From contig NZ_JACHDZ010000004.1 in assembly GCF_014201375.1 (NCBI RefSeq), forward strand, positions 62,001 to 126,000: DNA of 64,000 nucleotides. The letters are read 5' to 3'. Made by a program: the position numbers and the translations under genes. The DNA comes from Tunturiibacter empetritectus. GTDB taxonomy: Bacteria; Acidobacteriota; Terriglobia; Terriglobales; Acidobacteriaceae. Positions 53,126-61,893 of this stretch are shown here, one piece after another (position 1 is the stretch's first letter; the number at the start of each line of letters is the position of its first letter). The notes below the pieces were generated by a model. It was not told where the DNA came from. It saw only the letters and a list, made by a program, of their open reading frames with translations, and did not search any database.

Positions 53126-54112
53126 TTACCGCGTCTTTGCGATATCCGGCCCCATCATCTCCTGCACACTCGGTGCCGGATGATCTGGAATCTCCTGCTT
53201 CTCCAGCCTCGCCTGCTCCCGTTCATAGTCCGACTCGAGATGATTCTCCGTCAGCCCCGTCTTCAGCAGTTCGAACGCCTGCTCCGGCGTATCCGCAAAC
53301 TGAAACAGCTCCAGATCCGCCGTCGCAATCGCGCCCTTTTCCGCCAGCAGCTCCAGGTTGATCACATTCTTCCAGTAGCTCGACCCGTAGATCACCACCG
53401 TGATCTTCTTCGCCAGCTTCTTCGTCTGCGCCAGCGTCAGCAGTTCGAACATCTCATCGAGCGTCCCAAAGCCACCCGGAAAGACCACCAGCGCCTTCGC
53501 CAGATAAGCAAACCAGTACTTCCGCATAAAGAAGTAATGAAAGTCAAAGCTCAGCGCGGGCGTAATGTAAGGGTTCGGATGCTGTTCAAACGGCAGCTGG
53601 ATATTCAACCCGATCGTCTTGCATCCAGCCTCATACGCACCGCGATTGGCCGCCTCCATAATCCCCGGGCCGCCGCCCGAGGTCACCACAAATCTGTGCC
53701 GCCGCCCCGGCAGCGTCTTCGACCACGACGCGACCAAACCCGCCAGCCGCCGCGCGTCCTCATAGTAGCGAGCCATCTCCACCGCAGCCTCAGCCAGCCG
53801 CAGCTTCTGCGCGCTCGCCTCGCCGCTCGCTATCTCCTCTGGACTCGCCGGCTGCGCATCTTTAGGCGCCGGCTCGCTCGAACCCGTATTCGCCAGCAGC
53901 TCCAGCTCCGAGCTCGCCACATCCAGCGCGCGAAACCGCGCCGAGCCAAAGAAGACAACGGTGTCCTGAATCCGCTCCCGGCGAAATCGCGCCATCGGCT
54001 CCTGATACTCCGCCAATATCCGCAGCATCCGCCCATCGGGCGAACTCAAAAACTCCGCATTCTCATACGCCAGCGGAGCCTGTTCCTGCGTCTCGGGCAC
54101 CTTAGGATTCAT
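53126..54112 (-). CDS. LOG/TIGR00730-family nucleotide phosphoribohydrolase-like protein
   Basis: The 328-aa Rossmann-fold protein has the family motif FPGGFGTLDEMFEL and the earlier SGGGPGIMEAANRGAYEAG. LOG proteins release bases from nucleoside monophosphates (e.g. cytokinin activation or PpnN-type purine hydrolysis). The family core is extended by a helical N-terminal region (to about residue 130, including an AP/SG-rich loop), resembling the larger group. The gene lies in tandem with a small membrane protein gene upstream. Confidence 0.88.
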   Translation of the reverse strand: MNPKVPETQEQAPLAYENAEFLSSPDGRMLRILAEYQEPMARFRRERIQDTVVFFGSARFRALDVASSELELLANTGSSEPAPKDAQPASPEEIASGEASAQKLRLAEAAVEMARYYEDARRLAGLVASWSKTLPGRRHRFVVTSGGGPGIMEAANRGAYEAGCKTIGLNIQLPFEQHPNPYITPALSFDFHYFFMRKYWFAYLAKALVVFPGGFGTLDEMFELLTLAQTKKLAKKITVVIYGSSYWKNVINLELLAEKGAIATADLELFQFADTPEQAFELLKTGLTENHLESDYEREQARLEKQEIPDHPAPSVQEMMGPDIAKTR

Positions 54113-54152
54113 ACACGCTCACTCATTTTGAAGTCGCTCATCGCTCATCGGC

Positions 54153-54488
54153 TCATCCCCGGTAGTCGCGATAGTGCACCGCCTCGGAGATGCCGATCCA
54201 GACATCCAGCAGCCCAAGCCCGGAGATCATCCCCCGCACCGCGCCATTATGCAACACCGCCGCCAGCCACGGCCGCGCCAGAATAAACTCGTTCCGGTCC
54301 CATATCCGCGTCCACCACGGCAGTACCATCACCAGCACGCCCAGGTACACGCAGAACAGCACCAGCACAAACAGCGACAGCCGCTGCAGCCAAACCGGCG
54401 CTGATCTCTTTGCAGGTTCTCCCTGATTCACCGGCCGTTCTTCCACAGTCGGCTCAGGGTTCGGAAATAGTTGTGGCTGTCCGGACAT
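54153..54488 (-). CDS. Small membrane protein of unknown function
   Basis: The protein is 111 aa from the ATG at 54488, where GGAG lies just upstream. The N-terminus is a soluble Pro/Glu-rich stretch of 30 residues. Two hydrophobic helices follow (about 34-56 and 73-100), with PWWTRIWDRNEF between. The end EAVHYRDYRG is conserved-looking. No family is recognised. It lies between the AsmA-like gene upstream and the LOG gene downstream on the same strand, 40 bases from the latter. Confidence 0.65.
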   Translation of the reverse strand: MSGQPQLFPNPEPTVEERPVNQGEPAKRSAPVWLQRLSLFVLVLFCVYLGVLVMVLPWWTRIWDRNEFILARPWLAAVLHNGAVRGMISGLGLLDVWIGISEAVHYRDYRG

Positions 54489-54621
54489 CAAACTCCGCAT
54501 CAAACGTTCTGCGCAAAAACCTCTTCTGCTCGAATAACTCTCAAGTCTGACACTAGCAGAGCGCTTCGTCCTTGTCTCTCCAACCGAAGCATCATCCCAG
54601 GCTCCCCCCAACCCACGTCGC

Positions 54622-56283
54622 TCATTTTGCGGGAGTTGGTAGCCCAGTTGCCGGAGTTGGCAGCCCAGCCGGAGCCCGCGTATCGTGCGGAAAATCCAGC
54701 CGCAGATCATACGTCGAACGCGTTCCCGTCACCTTGATCGGCAGCTCCAACCCCGCACCATTCTTCTTCAACAGCTTGTCGAACGGGCTCAGCAACATAC
54801 TCTTCCACCCCGTCGTCATCTGCGAGGCCGTCGCCTGTGTCCTCACCTTCCCATGAAACTCAAACGTACTCGGCACCAGTTGCATCTGCCCATCCGCCAG
54901 CATCTGCGCCCCCGGCATCTGATAGTTGAGGTCCGTCACCTCCAACACCGCATTCGCAATCGAAAACTTTCCACTCAGCGCCGAACCCACCACCTCCGCC
55001 TCCTGTGCATTCGCCTGCTTCGGCTTCCCCTGCGCCCTCATGCTCAGCGAGTCCATCTTCGCCTGCATCTCCGGATTGTTCAGCATCCCGTCCTTGATCG
55101 CGAACGTGCCCTCCGCCCTCATCTTGCGCGACACACTCACAGGCCCCGCAGGATCTACGAAATGCACCTTCGCCGTAAGCCCTCCGCGCATCAGCGGCGG
55201 GTTCGACTTCAACGCAAGGCTCAAAATATCCTCAAGCCGCCCCCGCTCGATCACCACACTCAGGTCCGTGTTGTGCCCCGACACCCCCACCGCCCGCGTC
55301 ACCGCTCCACGCGCCGTAATCTCCGTCCTGCCCAGCCGCGCCCGCACCGGATCCAGCCACGTATCCCCCGTCGTCCCATCCACCACCGCATGAAACTCCG
55401 TATGCAGTGGCACCGCATGATCGCTGATATCCAGTCGAAAGTCCGGCGTCTCCGTCGTTCCATCTGCAGTTAAATTCCCCAGCGTCCCGCCAAATCTCCC
55501 CGTCGAAGACAAGATCCCACCCAGCCCATGGATCGAAGACAGGTCCGCATGTGTGAACTCGTAGTCTCCATCCAGCGGCGTGTCCCGCGGATTATCACCC
55601 TGCCACGGCCCAAAGTGCCCCGACGACCGCACCTCTCCCACCGGCTTCGGATTCACCAGCACAGCCGTATAGTTCAGCGGCTTCTTCGCCCCCACATCGG
55701 TCAGCAAAACGCTCTTGATCGCAAACACCAGCGGCTTCTTCCCCGGCTTACTCGTCTCCAGCGTCACCTTCGCATCCGTGCACTCAATCCTGTCCACCAC
55801 AATCCCCAGCGCCGGCTGCCCCGCCCGCTTTGGATCATCCGGCTGCCGAGCACCGCGCTCTCCCTTCGGCGGAATATTCACCCGCAGCCCCTGCACCTTC
55901 ACCGTCACCAGCCGCGTCGTAGGCCGCAGCAACTCGCGCCATCCCGCCCTGAACTCAAACCGATCGATCTCCAGCATCGGCGGCGCATCGGGCCTCGCAT
56001 CCGGCTTCGTCGGTCCCGCCAGGTAGAGAATCCGCAAGCCCCCACCGGTCACAATCATCTCCCTGGTCATCGAAAGCTCAAGCCGATCCAGCTCCACCGG
56101 GCTATGAAACCGCGCCGAGAGCGTCTCCACCACCTTCTTCCGCAGCATCGGCTGCATCTGCCTCAGCCCCCACCGCACCGCCAGCGCACCCGCAACCAAC
56201 AGCACCGCAAAGCTCCCTCCCATCCAAAGCAACCACCGGCTCCGGCGCTCCGTCGATGCCGTCTCCATCACCTCATCCTTCAA
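54622..56283 (-). CDS. AsmA-like inner-membrane anchored protein
   Basis: The 553-aa protein has one N-terminal transmembrane helix (WLLWMGGSFAVLLVAGALAV) and a long beta-strand-rich periplasmic domain typical of AsmA/DUF748 proteins, which bridge envelope layers or affect lipid transport. It starts at a TTG with AGGAGA upstream (56283), with an ATG alternative at 56268. The C-terminus ends in a tandem LPTPATGLPTPAK. The strand pattern VDRIECTDAKVTLETSKPGKK is characteristic. Function in this organism is unknown. Confidence 0.8.
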   Translation of the reverse strand: MKDEVMETASTERRSRWLLWMGGSFAVLLVAGALAVRWGLRQMQPMLRKKVVETLSARFHSPVELDRLELSMTREMIVTGGGLRILYLAGPTKPDARPDAPPMLEIDRFEFRAGWRELLRPTTRLVTVKVQGLRVNIPPKGERGARQPDDPKRAGQPALGIVVDRIECTDAKVTLETSKPGKKPLVFAIKSVLLTDVGAKKPLNYTAVLVNPKPVGEVRSSGHFGPWQGDNPRDTPLDGDYEFTHADLSSIHGLGGILSSTGRFGGTLGNLTADGTTETPDFRLDISDHAVPLHTEFHAVVDGTTGDTWLDPVRARLGRTEITARGAVTRAVGVSGHNTDLSVVIERGRLEDILSLALKSNPPLMRGGLTAKVHFVDPAGPVSVSRKMRAEGTFAIKDGMLNNPEMQAKMDSLSMRAQGKPKQANAQEAEVVGSALSGKFSIANAVLEVTDLNYQMPGAQMLADGQMQLVPSTFEFHGKVRTQATASQMTTGWKSMLLSPFDKLLKKNGAGLELPIKVTGTRSTYDLRLDFPHDTRAPAGLPTPATGLPTPAK

Positions 56284-56354
56284 TACTCTCTCCTGACGCT
56301 TCCATGCTACCCGTCTCGCGCTCTTCGTTAGACGTTAGAAGCTATCCAGAAAGT

Positions 56355-56532
56355 GTCCTGCCGGACGGGCCTCCTGCGCGGAGGGCGGGCGTTCGCACGC
56401 CTTTTTAGAGCTTCGCGTGGTCCTCCCGTTGGTCGGAATCAGCTTTCCTCGCGACCAACGGGAGCGCCAACCAAAGGGGTATACCCATCACGAAGTGATC
56501 GCCCCACGCGTAGTGGGCCCGTCCGGCAGGAC
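56355..56532. repeat. Dispersed palindromic intergenic repeat, copy R8 (full length)
   Basis: A-type copy of 178 bases with intact 16-bp ends. It lies between the AsmA-like gene's start and the recombinase-domain-like gene's 3' end (30 bases away). Confidence 0.9.
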
Positions 56533-56561
56533 CAGTTCTTAGACGGACGAACACACCGCCG

Positions 56562-57017
56562 CTAAATCCCCTCCGTGCCCCTGAATTGCGACAGCCGCTT
56601 CTCCCGCCCCTTCCACTCCTCGGACGAAAACAGCCTCGGCCCCACCTCGATCAGCCGCGGCATCATCTTGAACACCGCCACCCTGTTCCAAGGCCCGCCA
56701 TTGCGCATCCGAAACCCCTTCTCATTCAGGTCGCTGACGATGCTCGCATAGGAAAAGTCCTGCCCCAGCAGCTCCATCATCAAGATCAGCGTCTGGTTCT
56801 CCCTCGGGTCCACCTCCAACCGCATGCAGTCCTCCGAGATCCGCAACCCATAAGGGATCTCCTCTCTAAACGCGCCCTCTGTCGGAGCCTCCTGATCCGG
56901 TAGCTCCCGCCTCCACTCCATCGACACCAGTTGCCATCCAGCAGCCGTCCGCTGCCTCATCATCTCCGGGCTAAACGGCCCCGAGACCACATCGCGAACC
57001 CGTTCAAAATAAGCCAT
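56562..57017 (-). CDS. Orphan recombinase-domain-like protein between two repeat copies
   Basis: The protein is 151 aa from the ATG at 57017, preceded by GGAGG. The N-terminal half (MAYFERVRDVVSGPFSPEMM; RTAAGWQLVSMEWRRELP) is unfamiliar. The C-terminal half, DFSYASIVSDLNEKGFRMRN then GGPWNRVAVFKMM, resembles the helical DNA-binding Recombinase domain of large serine recombinases. The catalytic resolvase domain and its serine are absent. Repeats R8 and R9 lie on each side, so the unit is repeat-gene-repeat. It may bind DNA; this is inference from a short resemblance. It could also be a small regulatory protein. Confidence 0.6.
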   Translation of the reverse strand: MAYFERVRDVVSGPFSPEMMRQRTAAGWQLVSMEWRRELPDQEAPTEGAFREEIPYGLRISEDCMRLEVDPRENQTLILMMELLGQDFSYASIVSDLNEKGFRMRNGGPWNRVAVFKMMPRLIEVGPRLFSSEEWKGREKRLSQFRGTEGI

Positions 57018-57198
57018 CCCAGCCTCCGCAATCGAGAACTCCGCTAAGCAGAACGTGCAATTTTCCCACCAAACTCGCGGCTCAATGCAAAGCCCGTAAC
57101 CCTCAGACCCAGCAAAACATAACGATGATCGAATCGACGAACCCGCATCCACCACTGTCCAAACACACGAAACACTGTTCGTTTTCGAACTGCGTCGG

Positions 57199-57381
57199 GT
57201 CCTGCCGGACGGGCGCCCTGCGCGGGCGGCGGTCACTTCGTGACGCGTATACCGGCTTCGCCCCGGGCCTCCCGATGGTCGGCAAGAGATCTCTTGGCGA
57301 CCAACGGGAGCGCCAACCGAAGGGGTATACGCGTCACGAAGTGACCGCGCCGCGCGTAGCGGTCCCGGCCGGAAGGCCACA
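57199..57381. repeat. Dispersed palindromic intergenic repeat, copy R9 (B-type)
   Basis: Left end GTCCTGCCGGACGGGC and B-type arm GGTCACTTCGTGACGCGTATACC; the right end is degenerate (CCCGGCCGGAAGGCC). It lies between the recombinase-domain-like gene's start and the DUF255 gene's 3' end. Confidence 0.88.
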
Positions 57382-57384
57382 TCC

Positions 57385-59178
57385 CTATCGCTGTACCTGA
57401 AGCTGCGCCCGCTGAATCTTCGCCCGGACATCCTCCCCGCGAAAGATCGGCGACGAGCAAGCCTGCGCCGTACAAAGAAACAGCGCATCCCGCTTCAACG
57501 GAGGATACGTAACGCTGGTCGGCAGCGGAGCCGGGTCGGCCGGATCGCGTATCTCAATCAACTCATGCGACGTAATCGAGCGCAGCGCAGCCGCATGAAG
57601 CGCCATCACCTCAGCACTCGCAGCCGAGCCAACCACAGTCACGTGAATCGGAGCCTCCGTCATATCTTCATTCGCCAGCAACACCCCCGCCGACAGCGGC
57701 TGCAGCGCAACCGACTCCGCCGCAAGAAACCGCATCGCCTCCGCAGCAGTAGCCCGAAACCGCTCCTCCCCCGAAGCAACCGCAAGCGCCGAAGCAAACC
57801 TCACCAGCGCAACATTTTCATCACGATCAGGATGCGGCCGGTACGCAGCATCGGTCGGCGTCTGTGCCGTAACAAATCCCCCACCCGCCACAGTCGGCGC
57901 AAAGTGTGCCGCAATATACTGCGCCGCCGCAGCCGCAGCCTTCAAATCCCCGCGATCCCCCGTCACGTTATAAAGCGCCAGAAAAGCCTGCCCCATCGCC
58001 AGCGCATCGCCAAGATAAGGCCCGGCAGCATCCACATCATCGTGCCGAAAACCACCCCCAGGCAAACTGCGATGCACAACGATCCAGGCCGCCGCCCGCT
58101 GAGCCTGCGCTAACGCCGACCCATCCCCGCTCGCCGCATAGTAGTCGCACAGCGCCGCAATCATCCACCCATTCTCGCGAGCGTACACATGTGTATCCAC
58201 CCGCGGAATCCCCTGCTCCCTCCGCCCCGCATCCGCCAGCTTGAAATAAGCCTCGTTCTCCTGCCCATCATGCAGATCCGCATCCTGCGAAACAAAAAAC
58301 ACGCCCGCAGAAGGTGCCATTAGAAAATTTGTAACGTAACCATGCACAGATTCCGCCGCCTTCAGATCCTCCGGACTCTGCGTCTGCGCAAAGGCGAGCG
58401 AATACTCCCGAAGCGCATTCGCCTGAATCGAGATCAGCTTCTCATAGTGCGGCTCCGTCCAATGCCGCCCAACAGAGTACTGATACATCCCACCCCACAC
58501 CGGGTCCAGCAGGTTCGTCGCATCATGCAGCGTATCGGCCGCACGCTTCGCATACTCCGCGTTACCCCGCCCACCCTGCCGCATCGCATACTCCACCGAC
58601 TCTTCATCCAGATACTTATGAACAAACCCCCACCCACCAATCGGCTTGTCATACTGCTTCTCATACAGCGTTTCGATCCGCGTCAGCAGCACCGGCCTGA
58701 TCGCCGAATCCGAAGCCGGCCGAAACGCAGCCTCCCCCTCAATACTCGGCCCCGGCGAAGGATCATCAATGATCGCCTGCAGCATCGACGACATCAGCTT
58801 CGGCGGCAAATACCCCTGCCGCTTCACAATCTCCGACCCATCCGCCGCAAACACCACCGTAGCCGGCCATCCATAGTCCTGATACCGATTCGATATATCC
58901 GGCCGCGAATCCTGATCAACCTTCACCAGCACATATCGCTCATTCAGCAGCCGCACCACCGCCGGATCGCGATACGTCACCTCATCCATCACATGGCACC
59001 AGTGGCACCACACCGCCTCCAGGTCCAGCAGCACAAACTTATGCTCCGCCCGCGCCTGCGCAAACGCCGCATCCGACCACGGCTGCCAGTGCAGAGCTGC
59101 CGGCGCCGCAGGAGCCGAAGCCCAACCTGAACCAGTAAGCGCCATCAAAGAGAGTAGGACTGCCGAGCGTAATCGCAT
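57385..59178 (-). CDS. DUF255/thioredoxin-like secreted protein (YyaL type)
   Basis: The protein is 597 aa from the ATG at 59178 (GGAG upstream). A signal peptide (MRLRSAVLLSLMALTGSGWA) is followed by a thioredoxin-fold domain (about 30-150). Its redox pair is CHWCH in DLEAVWCHWCHVMDEV, and the cis-proline region is YGWPATVVF. The C-terminal two-thirds is an (alpha/alpha) six-hairpin glycosidase-like domain. The architecture matches the YyaL/DUF255 family but with periplasmic location. A disulfide role is inferred from the CxxC. The substrate is unknown. Confidence 0.88.
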   Translation of the reverse strand: MRLRSAVLLSLMALTGSGWASAPAAPAALHWQPWSDAAFAQARAEHKFVLLDLEAVWCHWCHVMDEVTYRDPAVVRLLNERYVLVKVDQDSRPDISNRYQDYGWPATVVFAADGSEIVKRQGYLPPKLMSSMLQAIIDDPSPGPSIEGEAAFRPASDSAIRPVLLTRIETLYEKQYDKPIGGWGFVHKYLDEESVEYAMRQGGRGNAEYAKRAADTLHDATNLLDPVWGGMYQYSVGRHWTEPHYEKLISIQANALREYSLAFAQTQSPEDLKAAESVHGYVTNFLMAPSAGVFFVSQDADLHDGQENEAYFKLADAGRREQGIPRVDTHVYARENGWMIAALCDYYAASGDGSALAQAQRAAAWIVVHRSLPGGGFRHDDVDAAGPYLGDALAMGQAFLALYNVTGDRGDLKAAAAAAQYIAAHFAPTVAGGGFVTAQTPTDAAYRPHPDRDENVALVRFASALAVASGEERFRATAAEAMRFLAAESVALQPLSAGVLLANEDMTEAPIHVTVVGSAASAEVMALHAAALRSITSHELIEIRDPADPAPLPTSVTYPPLKRDALFLCTAQACSSPIFRGEDVRAKIQRAQLQVQR

Positions 59179-59230
59179 AGTCACTCCAAGTACGAATCAC
59201 AGCCCTCAAGCGGATTCTTCTTGAACTCTA

Positions 59231-59405
59231 CTGGAAGGGAAGCCCTGCGCGGGCGGCAGGTGTTCGCACGCCTTTTTAGAGCTTCGCGTGCTCCTCCCGC
59301 TGGTCGGCACAAAATCCAGCTTGCGACCAACGGGAGCGCCAACCGAAGGGGTATACAAGTCACGAAGTGACCGCCCCACGCGAAGTGGGCCCGTCCGGCA
59401 GGACA
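59231..59405. repeat. Dispersed palindromic intergenic repeat, copy R10 (left end decayed)
   Basis: A-type copy with a normal right end (CCCGTCCGGCAGGAC), but the left GTCCTGCCGGACGGG has been lost or degraded to CTGGAAGGGAAG. It lies between the divergently read DUF255 and ABC-F genes. Confidence 0.85.
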
Positions 59406-59441
59406 CGCGCGTTTCACACACCAATGAGAAAATAGAAACAA

Positions 59442-61490
59442 ATGCTCCAACTCTCAGCAGCCGGCAAACGCTTCGGCCAAAAACTCCTCTTTGAAGACGC
59501 GAACTGGCTCATCAATCCAGACGAACGCACCGGCCTGGTCGGCGGCAACGGCACCGGCAAATCCACCCTCCTCAAGATCATCGGCGGCATCGAGTCCCTC
59601 GACTACGGCACCATCACCCGCAACAAGGGCGTCACCCTCGGCTACCTCCCGCAAGACGGCCTCGCCCTCCGCGGCCGCACCGTCTTCAGCGAGTGCCTCT
59701 CCGTCTTCGACCATCTCCACGAGCTCGAGCGCGAGTCTATCGCCCTCACCACCACGCTCTCCGAAGCCGACCCCAAATCGAAAGAGTACGCCACCGCCGC
59801 CGAGCGCTACTCCGACATCGCCGACCAGCTCCACGTCCACGACATCTACAACCTCGACTCGCAGGTAGGCGCAGTCCTCGGCGGCCTGGGCTTCTCCAAA
59901 GAGGACTGGGAACGCAACACCGAAGAGTTCTCCGGCGGCTGGCAGATGCGCATAGCGCTCGCGAAACTCCTCCTCCAAAAGCCGTCGCTTTTACTCCTAG
60001 ACGAGCCCACCAACCACCTCGACATCGAATCCCGCAACTGGCTCGAAACCTACCTCCACGACTACCCCAACGCCTACATCCTCATCTCGCACGACCGCTA
60101 CTTCCTCGACGTCACCGTCAACAAGACCGTCGAACTCTGGAACAAGCGCATGCACACCTACCACGGCAACTACGAGAAGTACGTCGCACAAAAAGAAGAG
60201 CGCCGCACGCAGCTGATGAACGCCTACAAAAATCAGCGCGACCGCATCGACGCCCTCGAAGCCTTCATCAACCGCTTCCGCTACCAGGCCACCAAGGCCA
60301 AGCAGGTCCAGTCCCGCATCAAAGAACTCGAAAAGATCGAGCGCATCGAAGTCCCCGAAGACGAGTCCACCATCCACTTCTCCATCCCGCAGCCCCCGGC
60401 CAGCGGACGCACCGTCCTCGAAGTCAACAACCTCAAAAAGATCTACCCCACGCCAACCGGCGGCGAAAAACTAATTCTGGACGACCTCAGCTTTACCATC
60501 GAACGCGGCGACCGCATCGCCCTCGTCGGCGCAAACGGCGCAGGAAAATCCACCCTCATCCGCCTCCTCAGCCGTCAGGAAGCCGCCACCGCAGGCACCA
60601 TCCGCGAAGGCCACAACGTCCTCTCCGACTTCTTCGCGCAGGACCAGTACAAAGTCCTCGACCCCAACGCCGGCATGTTGGACGACATCAGCGGAGCCGC
60701 ACCCAAGGTCCCCGTCGTCGAACTCCGCTCCCTCCTCGGCTGCTTCATGTTCTCCGGCGACGACGTCTTCAAAAAACTCGGCGTCCTCTCCGGCGGCGAG
60801 CGCAACCGCTACGCCATGGCCAAGATGCTCGTCTCCCCCAGCAACTTCCTCCTCCTCGACGAGCCCACCAACCACCTGGACCTCCGCGCCAAAGACGTTC
60901 TCCTCGACGCCATCCGGAACTTCACCGGCACCGTCCTCTTCGTCTCCCACGACCGCTACTTCATCGACGGCCTGGCCACCCGCGTCTTCGAAGTAGAAGA
61001 CCGTCGCCTCCACATCTACCCCGGCAACTACGAGGACTACCTCTGGCGCAAACAGGGCGGCCCCGAAAAAGTAACCGAACAGATTACAAACTCCCTAACC
61101 CCAACTCCCAAACCCTCAATCGGAGTCACAAGTGTCGGTTCAGGTGAAGATGCAGGAGCAGGAACAAATGCGGGTGCCCCACACATCGACTCTGATGTGT
61201 GGGCATCGAGCGAAGCGAGACCGCTCTCCTCCGAACCTGTCATCCCAATCAAGCGCCTCAACCCCATCAAGCTGAAGCAGCTCGAAGACCGCCTCCATCA
61301 CGCCGAAGAAGAGATCCCCCGCCTCGAATCCCTCATCGCCGCCGCCGAAGCCCGTCTCGGCAACTTCACCTCCGCCGATCAATCCCAAAGAGACGCCGCC
61401 GAGCTGGACGACCTCCGCACCAAACGCACCAACCTCCTGGCCGAATGGGAAGAGCTCTCCCTAACTCTCGAGGAGCAGCAAACCGCCTGA
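59442..61490 (+). CDS. ABC-F family ATPase (Uup/EttA-like translation factor)
   Basis: This 682-aa protein has two nucleotide-binding domains and no membrane segment. Walker A motifs are GGNGTGKSTLLK (about 35-46) and GANGAGKSTLIR (about 364). Signatures are EFSGGWQMR and LSGGERNRYAMAK, and Walker B regions are LLLLDEPTNHLDIES and LLLDEPTNHLDLRA. The family's central linker is present (about 235-290). After the second domain a 50-residue Gly/Ala-rich spacer carries a palindromic insert (HIDSDVW), then a C-terminal coiled coil. ABC-F proteins act on the ribosome; a drug-resistance role is not implied. Confidence 0.92.
   Translation: MLQLSAAGKRFGQKLLFEDANWLINPDERTGLVGGNGTGKSTLLKIIGGIESLDYGTITRNKGVTLGYLPQDGLALRGRTVFSECLSVFDHLHELERESIALTTTLSEADPKSKEYATAAERYSDIADQLHVHDIYNLDSQVGAVLGGLGFSKEDWERNTEEFSGGWQMRIALAKLLLQKPSLLLLDEPTNHLDIESRNWLETYLHDYPNAYILISHDRYFLDVTVNKTVELWNKRMHTYHGNYEKYVAQKEERRTQLMNAYKNQRDRIDALEAFINRFRYQATKAKQVQSRIKELEKIERIEVPEDESTIHFSIPQPPASGRTVLEVNNLKKIYPTPTGGEKLILDDLSFTIERGDRIALVGANGAGKSTLIRLLSRQEAATAGTIREGHNVLSDFFAQDQYKVLDPNAGMLDDISGAAPKVPVVELRSLLGCFMFSGDDVFKKLGVLSGGERNRYAMAKMLVSPSNFLLLDEPTNHLDLRAKDVLLDAIRNFTGTVLFVSHDRYFIDGLATRVFEVEDRRLHIYPGNYEDYLWRKQGGPEKVTEQITNSLTPTPKPSIGVTSVGSGEDAGAGTNAGAPHIDSDVWASSEARPLSSEPVIPIKRLNPIKLKQLEDRLHHAEEEIPRLESLIAAAEARLGNFTSADQSQRDAAELDDLRTKRTNLLAEWEELSLTLEEQQTA
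61175..61205 (+). repeat. Small palindrome inserted within the ABC-F coding sequence
   Basis: TGCCCCACACATC...GATGTGTGGGCA forms a 12-base stem with one unpaired C, in a poorly conserved linker. It resembles the nested stem of repeat R3 (CCCCACAAAC/GTTTGTGGGG). Confidence 0.7.
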
Positions 61491-61544
61491 CCCAGGCCCA
61501 TTCCGGTGCAAGCAAGCCTACAATTGCAGGACAGGGGCACCGAC

Positions 61545-61808
61545 ATGATCTATCGAAAAATCAACATAGAACTGATCGTCATCGAAGAGGAATCCGAGGC
61601 AGTAGTCGAACAGTTGAACGCAGCGCTCGACCGCCTTGAAGATGGGCACACGATCTTCGGCGGGGAGATCGAAACATGTGCTATCGAAGAACCAGGAACA
61701 CCACGGAGATCAGCGCTGACACACACTCTGGCTGCCGGTGAAACGGCGGCTTCCGCTGTCAAGGCGGCAGGCGAAAAAGTCGTCAACGCGCTCCGAAAGG
61801 TACTCTGA
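61545..61808 (+). CDS. Small conserved hypothetical protein
   Basis: The protein is 87 aa from the ATG at 61545, with a weak AGGGG upstream. It begins MIYRKINIELIVIEEESEAV, contains QLNAALDRLEDGHTIFGGEIE and ends in an alanine-rich amphipathic helix (AAGETAASAVKAAGEKVVNAL). I recognise the general acidobacterial hypothetical pattern but no function. It lies 54 bases after the ABC-F gene on the same strand. Confidence 0.6.
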   Translation: MIYRKINIELIVIEEESEAVVEQLNAALDRLEDGHTIFGGEIETCAIEEPGTPRRSALTHTLAAGETAASAVKAAGEKVVNALRKVL

Positions 61809-61893
61809 TCTAAAATCGCAGCCAACCCCGCACTCTCGGCGCACGAATCCCTCGTCTCTAGACTGAACGCTCGAAGTATCGAAGGCAATCCGC

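Noticed and set aside
52919..54286. Long + strand frame antisense to the LOG and DUF3300 genes
   Set aside because: Arg/Leu/Gln-rich translation is typical of the reverse of a real gene, and the opposite strand carries clear PGGxGTxxE and DUF3300 motifs.
4189..59405. Target-site duplications flanking the repeat copies
   Set aside because: The few bases outside the GTCC/GGAC ends of R1, R3, R6 and R8 were compared and no consistent direct duplication was found.
59693..61147. Second + strand frame inside the ABC-F gene
   Set aside because: Arg/Pro/His-rich nonsense in the +2 frame of a strongly conserved gene; no start signals.
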